Assembly (NCBI GenBank): GCA_023442525.1
Contig: JAEZZA010000006.1
Coordinates: forward strand, 208,682-272,681
Direction of reading: 5' to 3'
DNA from: Bacteroidota bacterium
GTDB lineage: Bacteria; Bacteroidota; Bacteroidia; Bacteroidales; UBA10428
DNA length: 64,000 nt
Shown here piece after piece: positions 36,202-45,073 of the stretch; position 1 is the first letter of the stretch; the number at the start of each line of letters is the position of its first letter. The position numbers and the translations under genes were made by a program. The notes under the pieces were generated by a model, which was not told where the DNA came from, searched no databases, and was given only the letters and a program-made list of their open reading frames with translations.

Positions 36202-38229
36202 ATGGAAATCGGTCAGGAAATATTCAGTGCATTGGGGATGACATTGGTTCATTCCATCTGGCAGGGAGCTGTTTTCGCCGCCTTTGTTATGCTGATCCTT
36301 ATGTTCACCGGGCGTAACAACTCACGCATGAGATATATTGTTCATTTCTCGGCTTTGCTTCTGTTATTGGTTTCGTTTATCACAACCTTCACCATAGTAT
36401 TCAGAAACAACCAGGCCCTGTATGAGCTTCAGAATGCAGTACTCAGGCTTCCCGAGGGCAATGATCTTCTAAAAGCCTTGCCGGTGAAAGGAGAAGGTAT
36501 TTTCGCTGTAGTCATGAATTTCTTTGAACCCTTCAGTACCTGGTTTGCCATATTCTGGTTAATTGGCTTCATAATTACCGGCATTAAAATGACCGGAGGA
36601 GCTGTTGCCTCGCATCTGATGTTTCGCCGTAATCTTATGCAGCCCGATGAATATGTAACAGACTTGTTTTATAAGATAAAACAAACCTTGCAGATTACAG
36701 CACCGGTGAAATTAAGAATATCTGTAAGAACGGTTAGTCCTATGGTCACCGGGATACTGGCACCAATGGTAATCATTCCCACCGCTGCAATAAGCGGAAT
36801 GAGCTGTGACCAGTTAAGGGCAGTACTTATTCATGAACTGGCTCATATAAAAAGGTATGATCACATATTTATCTTAATCCAGGCTGTTGCACGTCTTATA
36901 CTATTCTTTCATCCCCTGGCCTGGTATTTACTGCGAGAAATTGACAGGGAAAGAGAGAATTGCTGTGATGATTATGTAATTCGAAACAATAGCAATACAA
37001 TTAATTATATAAAAGCACTTGCCATGATACAAGAAATGAATTTACCTGGCTTTACAGCCAGTGCGCTGACCGGACGTAAAAATCAGCTTTTGAGCAGGAT
37101 TAAAAGGCTGGTAAAACCCCGCACAGGATATTCACCGGTTTTCAGGCTTTCAGTGATAGCATTGTCAGCATTGATCTTCTGTGCTATATCAATGGCCTTT
37201 ATCATAACCGAACAGCCCGATCTGAAACGGGATGGTCTGGGCAGGAAAGCAACTGCAGAACCGTCTCCAACCCGTGAGGTCACCGCCATGGTGATTCCCG
37301 ATGGAAAAGATGGCGATAAAAAGAAGATGGTAATTATTTTCAACAATGATACCATTAAGGAGATATCGGTTAACGGCAAAAAGCTTTCACGTGAAGAAAT
37401 GAAAACATATGCTGAAGATATAAGAAAACTTCAGCGAGAACTCGAAAATTCACAGGATGAAATCAAACGGGCTCAAAGGGAACTCGAAGATGCACATCGT
37501 CAGCTCGAACTGGCGCATAGGGAATTACGCAATAAAAACCTGGAAGCCTTAAAAGAATTCAAATTTGAATTTCCTGAGAAGGATTGGAAGAATCTCGGGA
37601 GCGACCCGGATTTCCATTGGAATAGTCCTGAATTCAGTGAACACATGAAGAAAGTACAGGAAGAAGCCTGGAAAGGGATCAGGGACGAGCAACAGGCGCT
37701 GGAATATTTGAATTCCGAAGATTTTAAGGAGAAAATGAAGAAAGCCCGTGAAGAAATGCGGTTTGCATGGGAGCAACAAAAGGAATTAATGAACTCTGAA
37801 GAATTCAAAGAGGAGATGATGAAAGCTCAGCAAGAAATGCGGTTTGCATGGGACCAACAAAAGGAATTAATGAACTCTGAAGAATTCAAAGAGCAGATGA
37901 AGAAAGCTTCCGGGGAAGTCCGTAAAGCTTTGGAAGAGTTCAATAATAACAGAAATACTGATAACGAATTAATTTATCATTTCAGGGAGTTATACTTCCA
38001 GGAGCCCCCTGCTCCACGTGTCAATTCTGACATAAAAGCGCCTGAAGTTCCGGAAGCGCCGGAAGTACAGAAAGGTGAATTTCCAACTCCTCCCGAAGCG
38101 CCTGAAGTTGAAGTGGAAATTGACGTTGATGAGTCGGTAGAAACACCGGAGGCAGACACCGGAAACAGCGAACAACGTGAACGTTCGAAGGAAATGGACA
38201 CTAAGCTCCGCGAACTGGAACGGGAATAG
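36202..38229 (+). CDS. M56-family (BlaR1-like) membrane metalloprotease with repetitive coiled-coil tail
   Basis: 675 residues. Four membrane helices frame a cytoplasmic M56 peptidase: HELAHIKRYDH (His211, Glu212, His215) and the glutamate region REIDRERENCCDD. A further helix near residue 315 leads to an extracytoplasmic part without a penicillin-binding sensor domain. Instead it has a long charged coiled coil (residues ~395–450), then a 27-residue unit NSEEFKEEMMKAQQEMRFAWDQQKELM present three times (81-base DNA period starting 37711, 37792 and 37873), and a Pro/Glu-rich ending (PEAPEV). The tail replaces the beta-lactam sensor, so the signal must be another envelope stress; this is inference. 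Confidence 0.9.
   Translation: MEIGQEIFSALGMTLVHSIWQGAVFAAFVMLILMFTGRNNSRMRYIVHFSALLLLLVSFITTFTIVFRNNQALYELQNAVLRLPEGNDLLKALPVKGEGIFAVVMNFFEPFSTWFAIFWLIGFIITGIKMTGGAVASHLMFRRNLMQPDEYVTDLFYKIKQTLQITAPVKLRISVRTVSPMVTGILAPMVIIPTAAISGMSCDQLRAVLIHELAHIKRYDHIFILIQAVARLILFFHPLAWYLLREIDRERENCCDDYVIRNNSNTINYIKALAMIQEMNLPGFTASALTGRKNQLLSRIKRLVKPRTGYSPVFRLSVIALSALIFCAISMAFIITEQPDLKRDGLGRKATAEPSPTREVTAMVIPDGKDGDKKKMVIIFNNDTIKEISVNGKKLSREEMKTYAEDIRKLQRELENSQDEIKRAQRELEDAHRQLELAHRELRNKNLEALKEFKFEFPEKDWKNLGSDPDFHWNSPEFSEHMKKVQEEAWKGIRDEQQALEYLNSEDFKEKMKKAREEMRFAWEQQKELMNSEEFKEEMMKAQQEMRFAWDQQKELMNSEEFKEQMKKASGEVRKALEEFNNNRNTDNELIYHFRELYFQEPPAPRVNSDIKAPEVPEAPEVQKGEFPTPPEAPEVEVEIDVDESVETPEADTGNSEQRERSKEMDTKLRELERE
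37711..37953 (+). repeat. 81-bp in-gene tandem repeat (three copies)
   Basis: Copies start at 37711, 37792 and 37873. The second and third junctions share long near-identical DNA (for instance GAAATGCGGTTTGCATGGGA appears twice, as does AAGGAATTAATGAACTCTGA), so the duplication is fairly recent. It encodes a 27-residue amphipathic helical unit in the tail of the M56 protein. Confidence 0.88.
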
Positions 38230-38339
38230 TAACCAATTTTTTCAGGTTCATGATTATACTTTTTGTTCCTGCGTTGTTATCCGTGAAACGACAGAATATT
38301 CACAAGTAATATACCAGGAAACAACAGAAACGATTTATC

Positions 38340-38618
38340 ATGGCCAGATTCTTAATAGAAGTAGAGCACGGAGCTGAAAAAAATGCCTGTATGGAAGCCA
38401 TACAGGTTTTTCTTCAAACCGGATCACATTTTCTTACCCATGCCGAATGGGGATGTGTGGATGGTGAGCATAAGGCATGGATCATAGTTGATGTACCCAG
38501 CAAGGATGATGCGCGCTTTATTGTTCCGCCACGATTTCGCTCAATAGCGAAAATAACCATGCTCACCCATTACTCGGCGCAGGACCTGGTTCAGCAGGAT
38601 AATTTACACAATGCCTGA
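38340..38618 (+). CDS. Small conserved-looking protein of unknown function
   Basis: 92 residues beginning MARFLIEVEHGAEKNACMEAIQVFLQTGSHFLTHAEWGCVDGEHKAWIIVDVPSKDDARFIV. The alternating strand–helix–strand pattern suggests a ferredoxin-like alpha/beta small domain, in the manner of dimeric alpha-beta barrel proteins, but no family is firmly recognised. No signal peptide. It converges on the aldo/keto reductase and stands 110 bases behind the M56 gene. Confidence 0.7.
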   Translation: MARFLIEVEHGAEKNACMEAIQVFLQTGSHFLTHAEWGCVDGEHKAWIIVDVPSKDDARFIVPPRFRSIAKITMLTHYSAQDLVQQDNLHNA

Positions 38619-38648
38619 CTTGCTTTCAGAATAGCCTTCAGTGACAAC

Positions 38649-39599
38649 TCAGGCCGTATGCGTGGTAAAAATCGGAGGTTTACCTTCCACATAAGCATTG
38701 AGCCTGTCGACCTCAGCCTGTGTAATTGGTTTCAGATCTTTTATGATATTAAGTGCTTTCCAGAAGAAGTCCACATTACCCGGCGGTATGGCAGCAGTTA
38801 CTTCCTTTGACAATGTATAACGCAAAGCCAGGGCAGCCATTTCATCATCCTCCACGGGAGTATACCACACATTCTTGTATTTCTTTGGTTCACCCGGCTT
38901 CACCGGGGTCATTGCCATTGCTTTGAGTGCCAATATACCCATTCCTTTAGAACGGGCCATTTCAATGGCGCGAGGACCAAAATCTCCATGCATCCAGCAA
39001 TTGAAGTTCACCGGGTATAAAATGGTATCGAAATCGAATTTGCTCATGGCAAGAAGAGCAGCTTCTTCGTTATGTGCTGAGAAACCAAGGAATCTCACCT
39101 TCCCTTCTTCACGTGCCTTAATAAAGACTTCCATGGCTCCACCTGGTGCAAATGCTTTTTCAACTTCGTCGGTTGAACTCAGTGCATGTAGTTGATATAA
39201 GTCGAAGTGATCTGTGAGCAGAGCATCCAGTGATTCATTCAATTCTTTTTCAGCGCCGGCAGCTCCCCGTTCGGTAGTTTTACAGGCCAGAAAGCAATCC
39301 TTGCGAAATGGCTTGAGCGCAGGCCCCAGTTTAGGCAGGGCATTGCCATACGATGGAGCAATATCGAAATAATTAATACCTGCATGAAAAGCCCGGGCCA
39401 CATTTTCATTGGCAAATTCCTGCGGATTTTCGTTCAGCATAATCCCGCCGAAGCCTATGATGGAAAGTTGTTCGCCTGTTTTACCAAGCTTTCTTCGGGG
39501 TACAGAATCATGGAGGATAGTACTCTCATTGTCGAAAGATGATAATCCCAATGCAATGCTCCCCAGAGCTGCATTTTCAAGGAACTGACGTCTTTTCAT
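38649..39599 (-). CDS. Aldo/keto reductase with Tat-type signal
   Basis: About 316 residues. A TTG at 39623 opens the frame, but the ATG at 39599 gives a Tat-like start (MKRRQFLENAALGSIALGLSSF). The aldo/keto reductase barrel follows with IGFGGIMLNE, catalytic Tyr in FDIAPSYGNA, Lys in LACKTTER and His in YQLHALSS. These enzymes reduce carbonyls with NAD(P)H; the Tat signal suggests export of the folded holoenzyme, as seen in several Bacteroidota members. Substrate unknown. Confidence 0.88.
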   Translation of the reverse strand: MKRRQFLENAALGSIALGLSSFDNESTILHDSVPRRKLGKTGEQLSIIGFGGIMLNENPQEFANENVARAFHAGINYFDIAPSYGNALPKLGPALKPFRKDCFLACKTTERGAAGAEKELNESLDALLTDHFDLYQLHALSSTDEVEKAFAPGGAMEVFIKAREEGKVRFLGFSAHNEEAALLAMSKFDFDTILYPVNFNCWMHGDFGPRAIEMARSKGMGILALKAMAMTPVKPGEPKKYKNVWYTPVEDDEMAALALRYTLSKEVTAAIPPGNVDFFWKALNIIKDLKPITQAEVDRLNAYVEGKPPIFTTHTA

Positions 39600-39638
39600 G
39601 GTGTTTGGGTTTTGTTTACCCAAATTTACGATATTCTT

Positions 39639-40976
39639 TTATATCACTCCGTGATCGAGCATGGAATTGGCTACCTTCAGGAAGCCTGCGATGTTGGCGC
39701 CTTTTACGTAATCGATATATCCGTCTATTCGGGTGCCATTGGTTACACACGATTCATGAATGGAAGTCATTATCTGATGCAGACGTTTATCGACTTCTTC
39801 AGCCGGCCATTTCAATTTCATCGAATTCTGGGCCATTTCGAGTCCCGATACAGCCACACCACCCGCATTGGCAGCCTTGCCCGGGGCAAACAGCAATCCT
39901 TTATTCTGAATAATTTCAATGGCTTTAGGAACGCATGGCATATTAGCTACTTCGCAAACACCTAAACAACCATTGTTTACCAGGTTAATGGCATCCTGTT
40001 CGTTGAGTTCGTTCTGTGTTGCACATGGCATGGCAAAGTCGCATTTAACTTCCCATGGATGACGGTCTTTTACAAATACAGCGCCTGGGAATTTCTTAGC
40101 ATATGGTTCAATGATATCTTCGTTAGAGGCTCTTAATTCGAGCATATATTCTATTTTTTCTCCCGAAACGCCCTGTTCATCATACACGTAGCCATCAGGA
40201 CCCGAAAGAGTGATCACCGTCGCTCCCAGTTCATTCAGCTTTCGTGCAGCACCCCATGCCACGTTTCCGAAGCCCGAGATGGCGACTTTCTTTCCTTTTA
40301 AGCTATCACCTCTTGTACCCAGCATTTCCTGGGCGAAATAAACTGCTCCATAGCCGGTTGCTTCAGGCCGAATCAGACTTCCGCCCCAGTTTGCTCCTTT
40401 ACCTGTAAGTACACCGGTGTAAGTATTAGTAAGCTTTTTATACATCCCGTACAGATAGCCTATTTCTCTTCCGCCTACACCAATATCACCAGCAGGAACG
40501 TCTGTTTCAGGTCCTATGACTCGCCAGAGTTCCAGCATAAACGACTGGCAAAAACGCATGATTTCTGCATTGGATTTGCCTTTAGGCTGAAAATCGGAGC
40601 CACCTTTTCCACCGCCGATTGGCAGGGTTGTAAGACTGTTTTTAAAGATCTGCTCAAATCCCAGGAATTTCAAAATGCTCAGATTAACACTCGGGTGAAA
40701 ACGAAGACCACCCTTGTAAGGTCCGAGTGCATTGTTAAACTGAACCCTGTATCCACGGTTGACGTGAACATTTCCTTCATCGTCTACCCAGGGAACTTTA
40801 AAAGTAAGTACCCGGTCGGGTTCAACCAGTCGTTCAATGATGCCCGCTTTTTCGAACTGGGGATTACGGTTATATACTTCGGCAATTGAATCAAGAACTT
40901 CGCGTACAGCTTGCAGGTATTCTATTTCACCGGGATTCCTGCGTTCCAGGTCCAGAATTATAGCATTAACTTCCAT
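39639..40976 (-). CDS. gdhA: Glutamate dehydrogenase (hexameric, probably NADP-specific)
   Basis: 445 residues, the standard length of bacterial hexameric enzymes. Catalytic and substrate motifs: GPYKGGLRFHPSVNLSILKFLGFEQIFKNSLTTLPIGGGKGGSDF, PAGDIGVGGREIGYLYG and the Rossmann motif GFGNVAWGAA. It makes glutamate from 2-oxoglutarate and ammonia (or the reverse) in the cytoplasm. The cofactor preference is inferred from the overall similarity to GdhA. Confidence 0.97.
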   Translation of the reverse strand: MEVNAIILDLERRNPGEIEYLQAVREVLDSIAEVYNRNPQFEKAGIIERLVEPDRVLTFKVPWVDDEGNVHVNRGYRVQFNNALGPYKGGLRFHPSVNLSILKFLGFEQIFKNSLTTLPIGGGKGGSDFQPKGKSNAEIMRFCQSFMLELWRVIGPETDVPAGDIGVGGREIGYLYGMYKKLTNTYTGVLTGKGANWGGSLIRPEATGYGAVYFAQEMLGTRGDSLKGKKVAISGFGNVAWGAARKLNELGATVITLSGPDGYVYDEQGVSGEKIEYMLELRASNEDIIEPYAKKFPGAVFVKDRHPWEVKCDFAMPCATQNELNEQDAINLVNNGCLGVCEVANMPCVPKAIEIIQNKGLLFAPGKAANAGGVAVSGLEMAQNSMKLKWPAEEVDKRLHQIMTSIHESCVTNGTRIDGYIDYVKGANIAGFLKVANSMLDHGVI

Positions 40977-41070
40977 AGCAATTTATTAATATTGAATACG
41001 AAAGTTGAGAAATTTAGTATGATTAAGATATGATTTTATTCAATTAAATACATGATTTATTGAAGAAATG

Positions 41071-41138
41071 CCGGATACTGGATGCCAGCCAGTTTAGGCA
41101 GATTGCTTCGTCGCTGGCGCTCCTACGCAATAACCGGC
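41071..41138. repeat. Short dispersed repeat remnant (copy B)
   Basis: GGATACTGGATGCC is followed by AGATTGCTTCGTCGCTGGCG and CTCCTACGCAATAACCGG. It has the same order of parts as the element at 9769–9815 and resembles the REP-like intergenic repeat containing ATTGCTTCGTCGC. It fills most of the gap between gdhA and the PfkB gene. Confidence 0.6.
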
Positions 41139-41140
41139 TA

Positions 41141-42064
41141 TCAATGTAGTCTTTTCTCTTTCTTCATCACATGGAGAATCTCAGGACGATAGGGAATTGA
41201 AGCAAGTGATCCCATACGTGATGCGGATATAGCTGCCGCTGCGTTTGCGAACAAAACGGATTCGTAAAAATTCTTTCCCTCACCCAATGCAACAACCAGT
41301 GCACCGTTGAACACATCGTTCACAACAGATGAATCCACTATTTTCATGGCGAATCCCGGAACATGTTCTGCACCGCCATTATCTATTACCATGGCTCCTT
41401 CGGCATTCATGGTTATTATTACACGCGACAATCCTCTTTCAAGCAGTATCCTGCCAGCCAGCTCAGCCGACCGTTCATCGGTAATATTAATTCCGCTCAT
41501 TCGTTCAGCCTGTGAAATACTTGGGGTAAGAATGGAAATCGACCGCAATAAGGCGTCGCTTACAGGCAATGCGGGCGAAGGATTCAGAATTACACGGGCT
41601 CCTTTTGATCCTGCCAGGTCGGCAGCATATTTTACGGTTTCAATGGGTATGTCGAGCTGAAGCAATACAATATCGCCTTTACTTACATCAAGACTTTTCA
41701 AAACATCACCGGCCGAAAGATTAGCATTGGCTCCCTGTGAAATTGTAATAGCACTGTTGCCTTTCTCATCTACTACAATCGAAGAAACACCTGATGGAAG
41801 TGTGTTATCCCTGTAAACAAAATCGGTATTAACATGATCCTCCAGTAGAACATCTGCAACCTGGCTACCAAACAGGTCGTTTCCGATGCGACCTATATAA
41901 GTAACATCTCCTCCTGCCCTGGAGGCAGCAATGGCCTGCGTTACTCCCCTGCCCCCGGGGGATATATGAAAGTCGTTTCCCATCACGGTATTGCCGGCGG
42001 AAGGAATCATCCTGGTCCGGAAAATCATCTCAGTCGTGGAACTGCCTACTACCAGTATTTTCAT
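41141..42064 (-). CDS. PfkB-family protein resembling ribokinase, with altered catalytic motifs
   Basis: 307 residues with the length and layout of ribokinase. Several signature residues are changed: the substrate motif GGKGAN is GGRGVT (residues 37–42), the NxxE metal/phosphate motif is SISQ (182–185), and the anion-hole GAGD is VVND (247–250). The base Asp250 and the following FNGALVVAL are kept, as is the general fold (VVGSS, IGRIGNDLFG, NPSPALP). The protein may be a pseudoenzyme, a sugar-binding protein, or a kinase with another substrate. The name ribokinase should be avoided without assay. It is a lone minus-strand gene divergent from an outer-membrane protein. Confidence 0.8.
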   Translation of the reverse strand: MKILVVGSSTTEMIFRTRMIPSAGNTVMGNDFHISPGGRGVTQAIAASRAGGDVTYIGRIGNDLFGSQVADVLLEDHVNTDFVYRDNTLPSGVSSIVVDEKGNSAITISQGANANLSAGDVLKSLDVSKGDIVLLQLDIPIETVKYAADLAGSKGARVILNPSPALPVSDALLRSISILTPSISQAERMSGINITDERSAELAGRILLERGLSRVIITMNAEGAMVIDNGGAEHVPGFAMKIVDSSVVNDVFNGALVVALGEGKNFYESVLFANAAAAISASRMGSLASIPYRPEILHVMKKEKRLH

Positions 42065-42140
42065 TATGCAGTGATTACTTTATATCGTATTGCAAATTCT
42101 AATACGCAGGAACCAGCAATAAGTTACTACATTTATTTGC

Positions 42141-42148
42141 TACATTTG
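42141..42148 (+). promoter_or_regulatory. Probable -7 element of the outer-membrane protein gene
   Basis: TACATTTG matches TAnnTTTG, 22 bases before the ATG at 42170. No TTTG is found 19–21 bases upstream, so the assignment rests on one box and its position. Confidence 0.45.
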
Positions 42149-42169
42149 AATCAAATAAACTCTTCATAT

Positions 42170-43183
42170 ATGCGCATTGTTAAGGCCTTTCCGATTTTTC
42201 TGATAATTGTCCTTTCCGAAACATTGCATGCGCAACAATTTGTTTACAGGGCTGGATTTATGGGGTTTTTCGATAACCGCGAATACTTTAATCCCCTGGT
42301 TAACGATCAAACCATTTTCGGATCAAGAGTTTCGGGTGACCTTGGATACTCTTTCAATGAAAACAAAAGTATTCGGGCCGGCGCCGATTTTTTATATGAA
42401 TTTGGGAGCAAAGGTGAGCTTACATCTCCGGATATTATTGCATATTACCATGGTCAGTCAGCTACTACATCGGTTTTCCTGGGTGCCTTTCCCAGGCAGA
42501 ACCTGACTCCTTTGCCACTGGCACTGCTAAATGATACATTTTCGTATTATCGTCCTGTAGTGGAAGGGATTTTGCTCGAGTATAAAAATGCCGGATTCAG
42601 TCAAAATATTTGGATCGACTGGACATCCAGGCAGTCGTTTGCAAAAAGAGAGGCATTCCATATCGGCTTTTCCGGGTTTCTGAAAAAGAGAATACTTGCT
42701 TACCAGCATCATTTTATCATGACCCACCTGGCACATTCGAAGGCCCGAACTGACGAACACATCCGCGATAATGCCGGAATTACCATCCTGCCCGGTATGG
42801 ATTTGTCGCATCACACCCGGCTGGATTCACTTTCGTTTTATGCCGGGGTTCTCGCATCGTACGACAGGATACGTGGTGTATATGATTTCAATTTTCCATT
42901 GGGATTTCTTGCCGAAGTCAATGCAGGTTACCGCAATTTCGGATTACATGGTATGCTGTATGCCGGTGAAAGCCAGGTTATCACATCAGGCGACGGTTTT
43001 TATAAGTCGGATTTCTATTGCAGGACCGATGCCTTCTGGCAAAGGTCAAGTCCTGGCTTAGCAGCAAGGGTTCAGCTCTCGCTGCATTTCATTCCCGGCA
43101 TCACCGATATTTCCATGTCGTTTGTGGTAAAAGCTTCTATCGACGGAGCTTTCCACCGTCACCAGTCGATCTCGGAAAAATAG
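42170..43183 (+). CDS. Putative outer-membrane/secreted protein, unknown function
   Basis: 337 residues. The frame is open from 41966 but that part is antisense to the PfkB gene; the ATG at 42170 begins a signal peptide (RIVKAFPIFLIIVLSETLHAQ) and is preceded by a promoter-like box. The mature part is rich in aromatic residues and alternating strands (GDLGYSFNENKSIRAGADFLYEFGSKGE, AGYRNFGLHGMLYAGES), suggesting a beta-barrel. No family was recognised. The 3' end overlaps the convergent glycosyltransferase gene by 25 bases. Confidence 0.72.
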   Translation: MRIVKAFPIFLIIVLSETLHAQQFVYRAGFMGFFDNREYFNPLVNDQTIFGSRVSGDLGYSFNENKSIRAGADFLYEFGSKGELTSPDIIAYYHGQSATTSVFLGAFPRQNLTPLPLALLNDTFSYYRPVVEGILLEYKNAGFSQNIWIDWTSRQSFAKREAFHIGFSGFLKKRILAYQHHFIMTHLAHSKARTDEHIRDNAGITILPGMDLSHHTRLDSLSFYAGVLASYDRIRGVYDFNFPLGFLAEVNAGYRNFGLHGMLYAGESQVITSGDGFYKSDFYCRTDAFWQRSSPGLAARVQLSLHFIPGITDISMSFVVKASIDGAFHRHQSISEK

Positions 43184-44181
43184 CGCTTTCTCTTTACGAA
43201 GAAATCAAATATTATGCTGCCGGGATATATTTCTTTAATTTTTCCCCGGTGTATTATGTGGCGTATGTTCCTTCGCTTCGATATCAGTAACGGTATACGA
43301 CGGTAAAAGGCCATATGTGCACGAAATACCGCAAAACAGAATTTTCCCGAACCGCTTAGAAGGTAACTGAGAGCAGATGCTCCGTCGAGTATCATTCTGG
43401 TAAGCATCACGGGTACCAATTGGTACAATGGAAGATTCTTGAACAGCAAAAACAAGCTATTCCTGTAATTCAGGTAAAGTTTTCGCGGATTATTATTCGG
43501 AAGGGTTCCTCCCCCGATATGATACACTGTGGATGAGGGAACCACGACGATATTATAGCCCAGCCGGCGAATTCTCCAGCACAGGTCGATTTCTTCCATA
43601 TGTGCAAAGAATTCTCCGTCGAATCCCCCGGCCTTTTTATAGGTTTCGGCCCTCACCAGCATACATGCACCTGTAGCCCAAAACACACTACGCTGAGAAT
43701 CGTATTGTCCCTCATCCTTTTCAATAACGCTCAGAATCCTGCCCCTGCAGAAGGGATATCCAAAGCGATCGATAAATCCACCGCACGCACCTGCGTACTC
43801 AAAATGATCCCTGTTGTAATATGATCTGATTTTTGGCATACAGGCACCGATACTTGGATCGTTGTCCATGACAGCCGCAAGCGGTGCAAGCCAATCGGGT
43901 GTAACCTCCACATCGGAATTGAGAAGCATGTAATATTCTGCATCGATCAATTCCAGGGCCTTGTGATAGCCTAATGCAAAACCGTAATTTTGTTGAAATT
44001 CAATGATCCTGACTTCGGGGAATTGATCTTTCAGAAAACTGACCGAATCATCCGTGGAACCATTATCTGCTACAATTACTTCGGTATTGTTTTCTGAGGA
44101 GTGCCGACATACTACAGGAAGAAATTGTTCAAGGAATTTTTTCCCGTTCCAGTTCAATATAACTACTGCAACCTTTATCAA
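43159..44181 (-). CDS. Glycosyltransferase family 2
   Basis: 340 residues. GT-A fold with VVILNWNGKKFLEQFLP, IVADNGSTDDSVSFL, MLLNSDVEV (DxD-like) and ATGACMLVRAETYKKAGGFDGEFFAHMEEIDLCWRIRRLGYNI, the pattern of rhamnosyltransferase-like GT2 enzymes. The start is a TTG whose last bases overlap the TGA stop of the upstream lpxL-like gene; no ATG is available upstream, so coupled initiation is likely. Its position behind an acyltransferase suggests a role in lipopolysaccharide or surface glycan assembly, which is inference. Confidence 0.88.
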   Translation of the reverse strand: MIKVAVVILNWNGKKFLEQFLPVVCRHSSENNTEVIVADNGSTDDSVSFLKDQFPEVRIIEFQQNYGFALGYHKALELIDAEYYMLLNSDVEVTPDWLAPLAAVMDNDPSIGACMPKIRSYYNRDHFEYAGACGGFIDRFGYPFCRGRILSVIEKDEGQYDSQRSVFWATGACMLVRAETYKKAGGFDGEFFAHMEEIDLCWRIRRLGYNIVVVPSSTVYHIGGGTLPNNNPRKLYLNYRNSLFLLFKNLPLYQLVPVMLTRMILDGASALSYLLSGSGKFCFAVFRAHMAFYRRIPLLISKRRNIRHIIHRGKIKEIYPGSIIFDFFVKRKRYFSEIDW

Positions 44182-45071
44182 GATACAATGAGATTTACGC
44201 CCTCGGGTTTTGAATGTTTAAAGCGCTTATGCGACCAAAGCCAGTATTCAGGCTGTTTAAGAATCTGTTGCTCCATTTTTCGTACGCAGCCAAGTGTTAC
44301 CTGATTTTCAGGTACAGTTGAGGCATTATCAAACAAAACTTCCAGCCTTACCTCGAAATATCCCCTGCGTACCTTTTGCATATCCATAAAAACCACAGCC
44401 ATACCCATTTTTCGTGAAATTTTTTCAATGCCTTCGAAAAATGCTGTTTCATGATTGAGAAACAGGGTCCAGAATCTGCTCAACCGGGGTGGTCGTTGGT
44501 CGGCCAGGAACCAGATGGAAAACAGCTTGTCTTCGGCCTTATTCTTCATGGCCTCCCTTAAAATGTTTTCCATTGGTATCATAATAGCGCCTAATCTGCT
44601 GCGCATATAGAAAGAAAGTCCGTCAGTTACTTTATTTTTTAATGGCCGGTAAATTACATTAAACCGGTGTTCCATTTTGCGTGGAAGAGCAGTCAGCATT
44701 TCCCAGTTATTATAATGCGCTGAAACCAGGGCAAAATTCTTTCTCTCCCGGGCAAGCTGTGTGAAAATCTCCGGATTTTTAAACACTACATGCTTATTGA
44801 GATTTTTTTCGGATATGCTCATCATCTTCACTATTTCTACCAGGAAATCAGTGAAATGCCGGTAAAATGATTTAACAAGACGGATGATTTCACTTTCATC
44901 TTTTTCGGGGAAACTGGTTCGGAGGTTATTATATACTGTTGATTTCCGGTATCCAACAATATAATAAACGAAAATGTACAATAAATCGGATATTCTGTGC
45001 AGCAGCCAGAATGGTAATAATGAAATCAGCCAGGCAAAGCCGAATAACAAGTAGTATGAAATGGACTTCAT
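44178..45071 (-). CDS. Lipid A biosynthesis acyltransferase (LpxL/HtrB family)
   Basis: About 297 residues. An N-terminal membrane anchor (YYLLFGFAWLISLLPFWLLH) precedes the acyltransferase with the HxxxxE motif in LVSAHYNNWEML and the ending QPEYWLWSHKRFKHSKPEG, both characteristic of LpxL-type late acyltransferases of lipid A. The TTG at 45077 is disregarded in favour of the ATG at 45071, two bases after the suhB stop. It would act at the cytoplasmic side of the inner membrane. Confidence 0.9.
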   Translation of the reverse strand: MKSISYYLLFGFAWLISLLPFWLLHRISDLLYIFVYYIVGYRKSTVYNNLRTSFPEKDESEIIRLVKSFYRHFTDFLVEIVKMMSISEKNLNKHVVFKNPEIFTQLARERKNFALVSAHYNNWEMLTALPRKMEHRFNVIYRPLKNKVTDGLSFYMRSRLGAIMIPMENILREAMKNKAEDKLFSIWFLADQRPPRLSRFWTLFLNHETAFFEGIEKISRKMGMAVVFMDMQKVRRGYFEVRLEVLFDNASTVPENQVTLGCVRKMEQQILKQPEYWLWSHKRFKHSKPEGVNLIVS

Positions 45072-45073
45072 GA

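Noticed and set aside
41141..42064. Calling the PfkB protein rbsK
   Set aside because: Three signature motifs of ribokinase are altered, so the enzyme name is not supported.
41966..42169. N-terminal extension of the barrel-like protein
   Set aside because: This part is antisense to the PfkB gene; the ATG at 42170 gives a signal peptide and has a -7 box before it.
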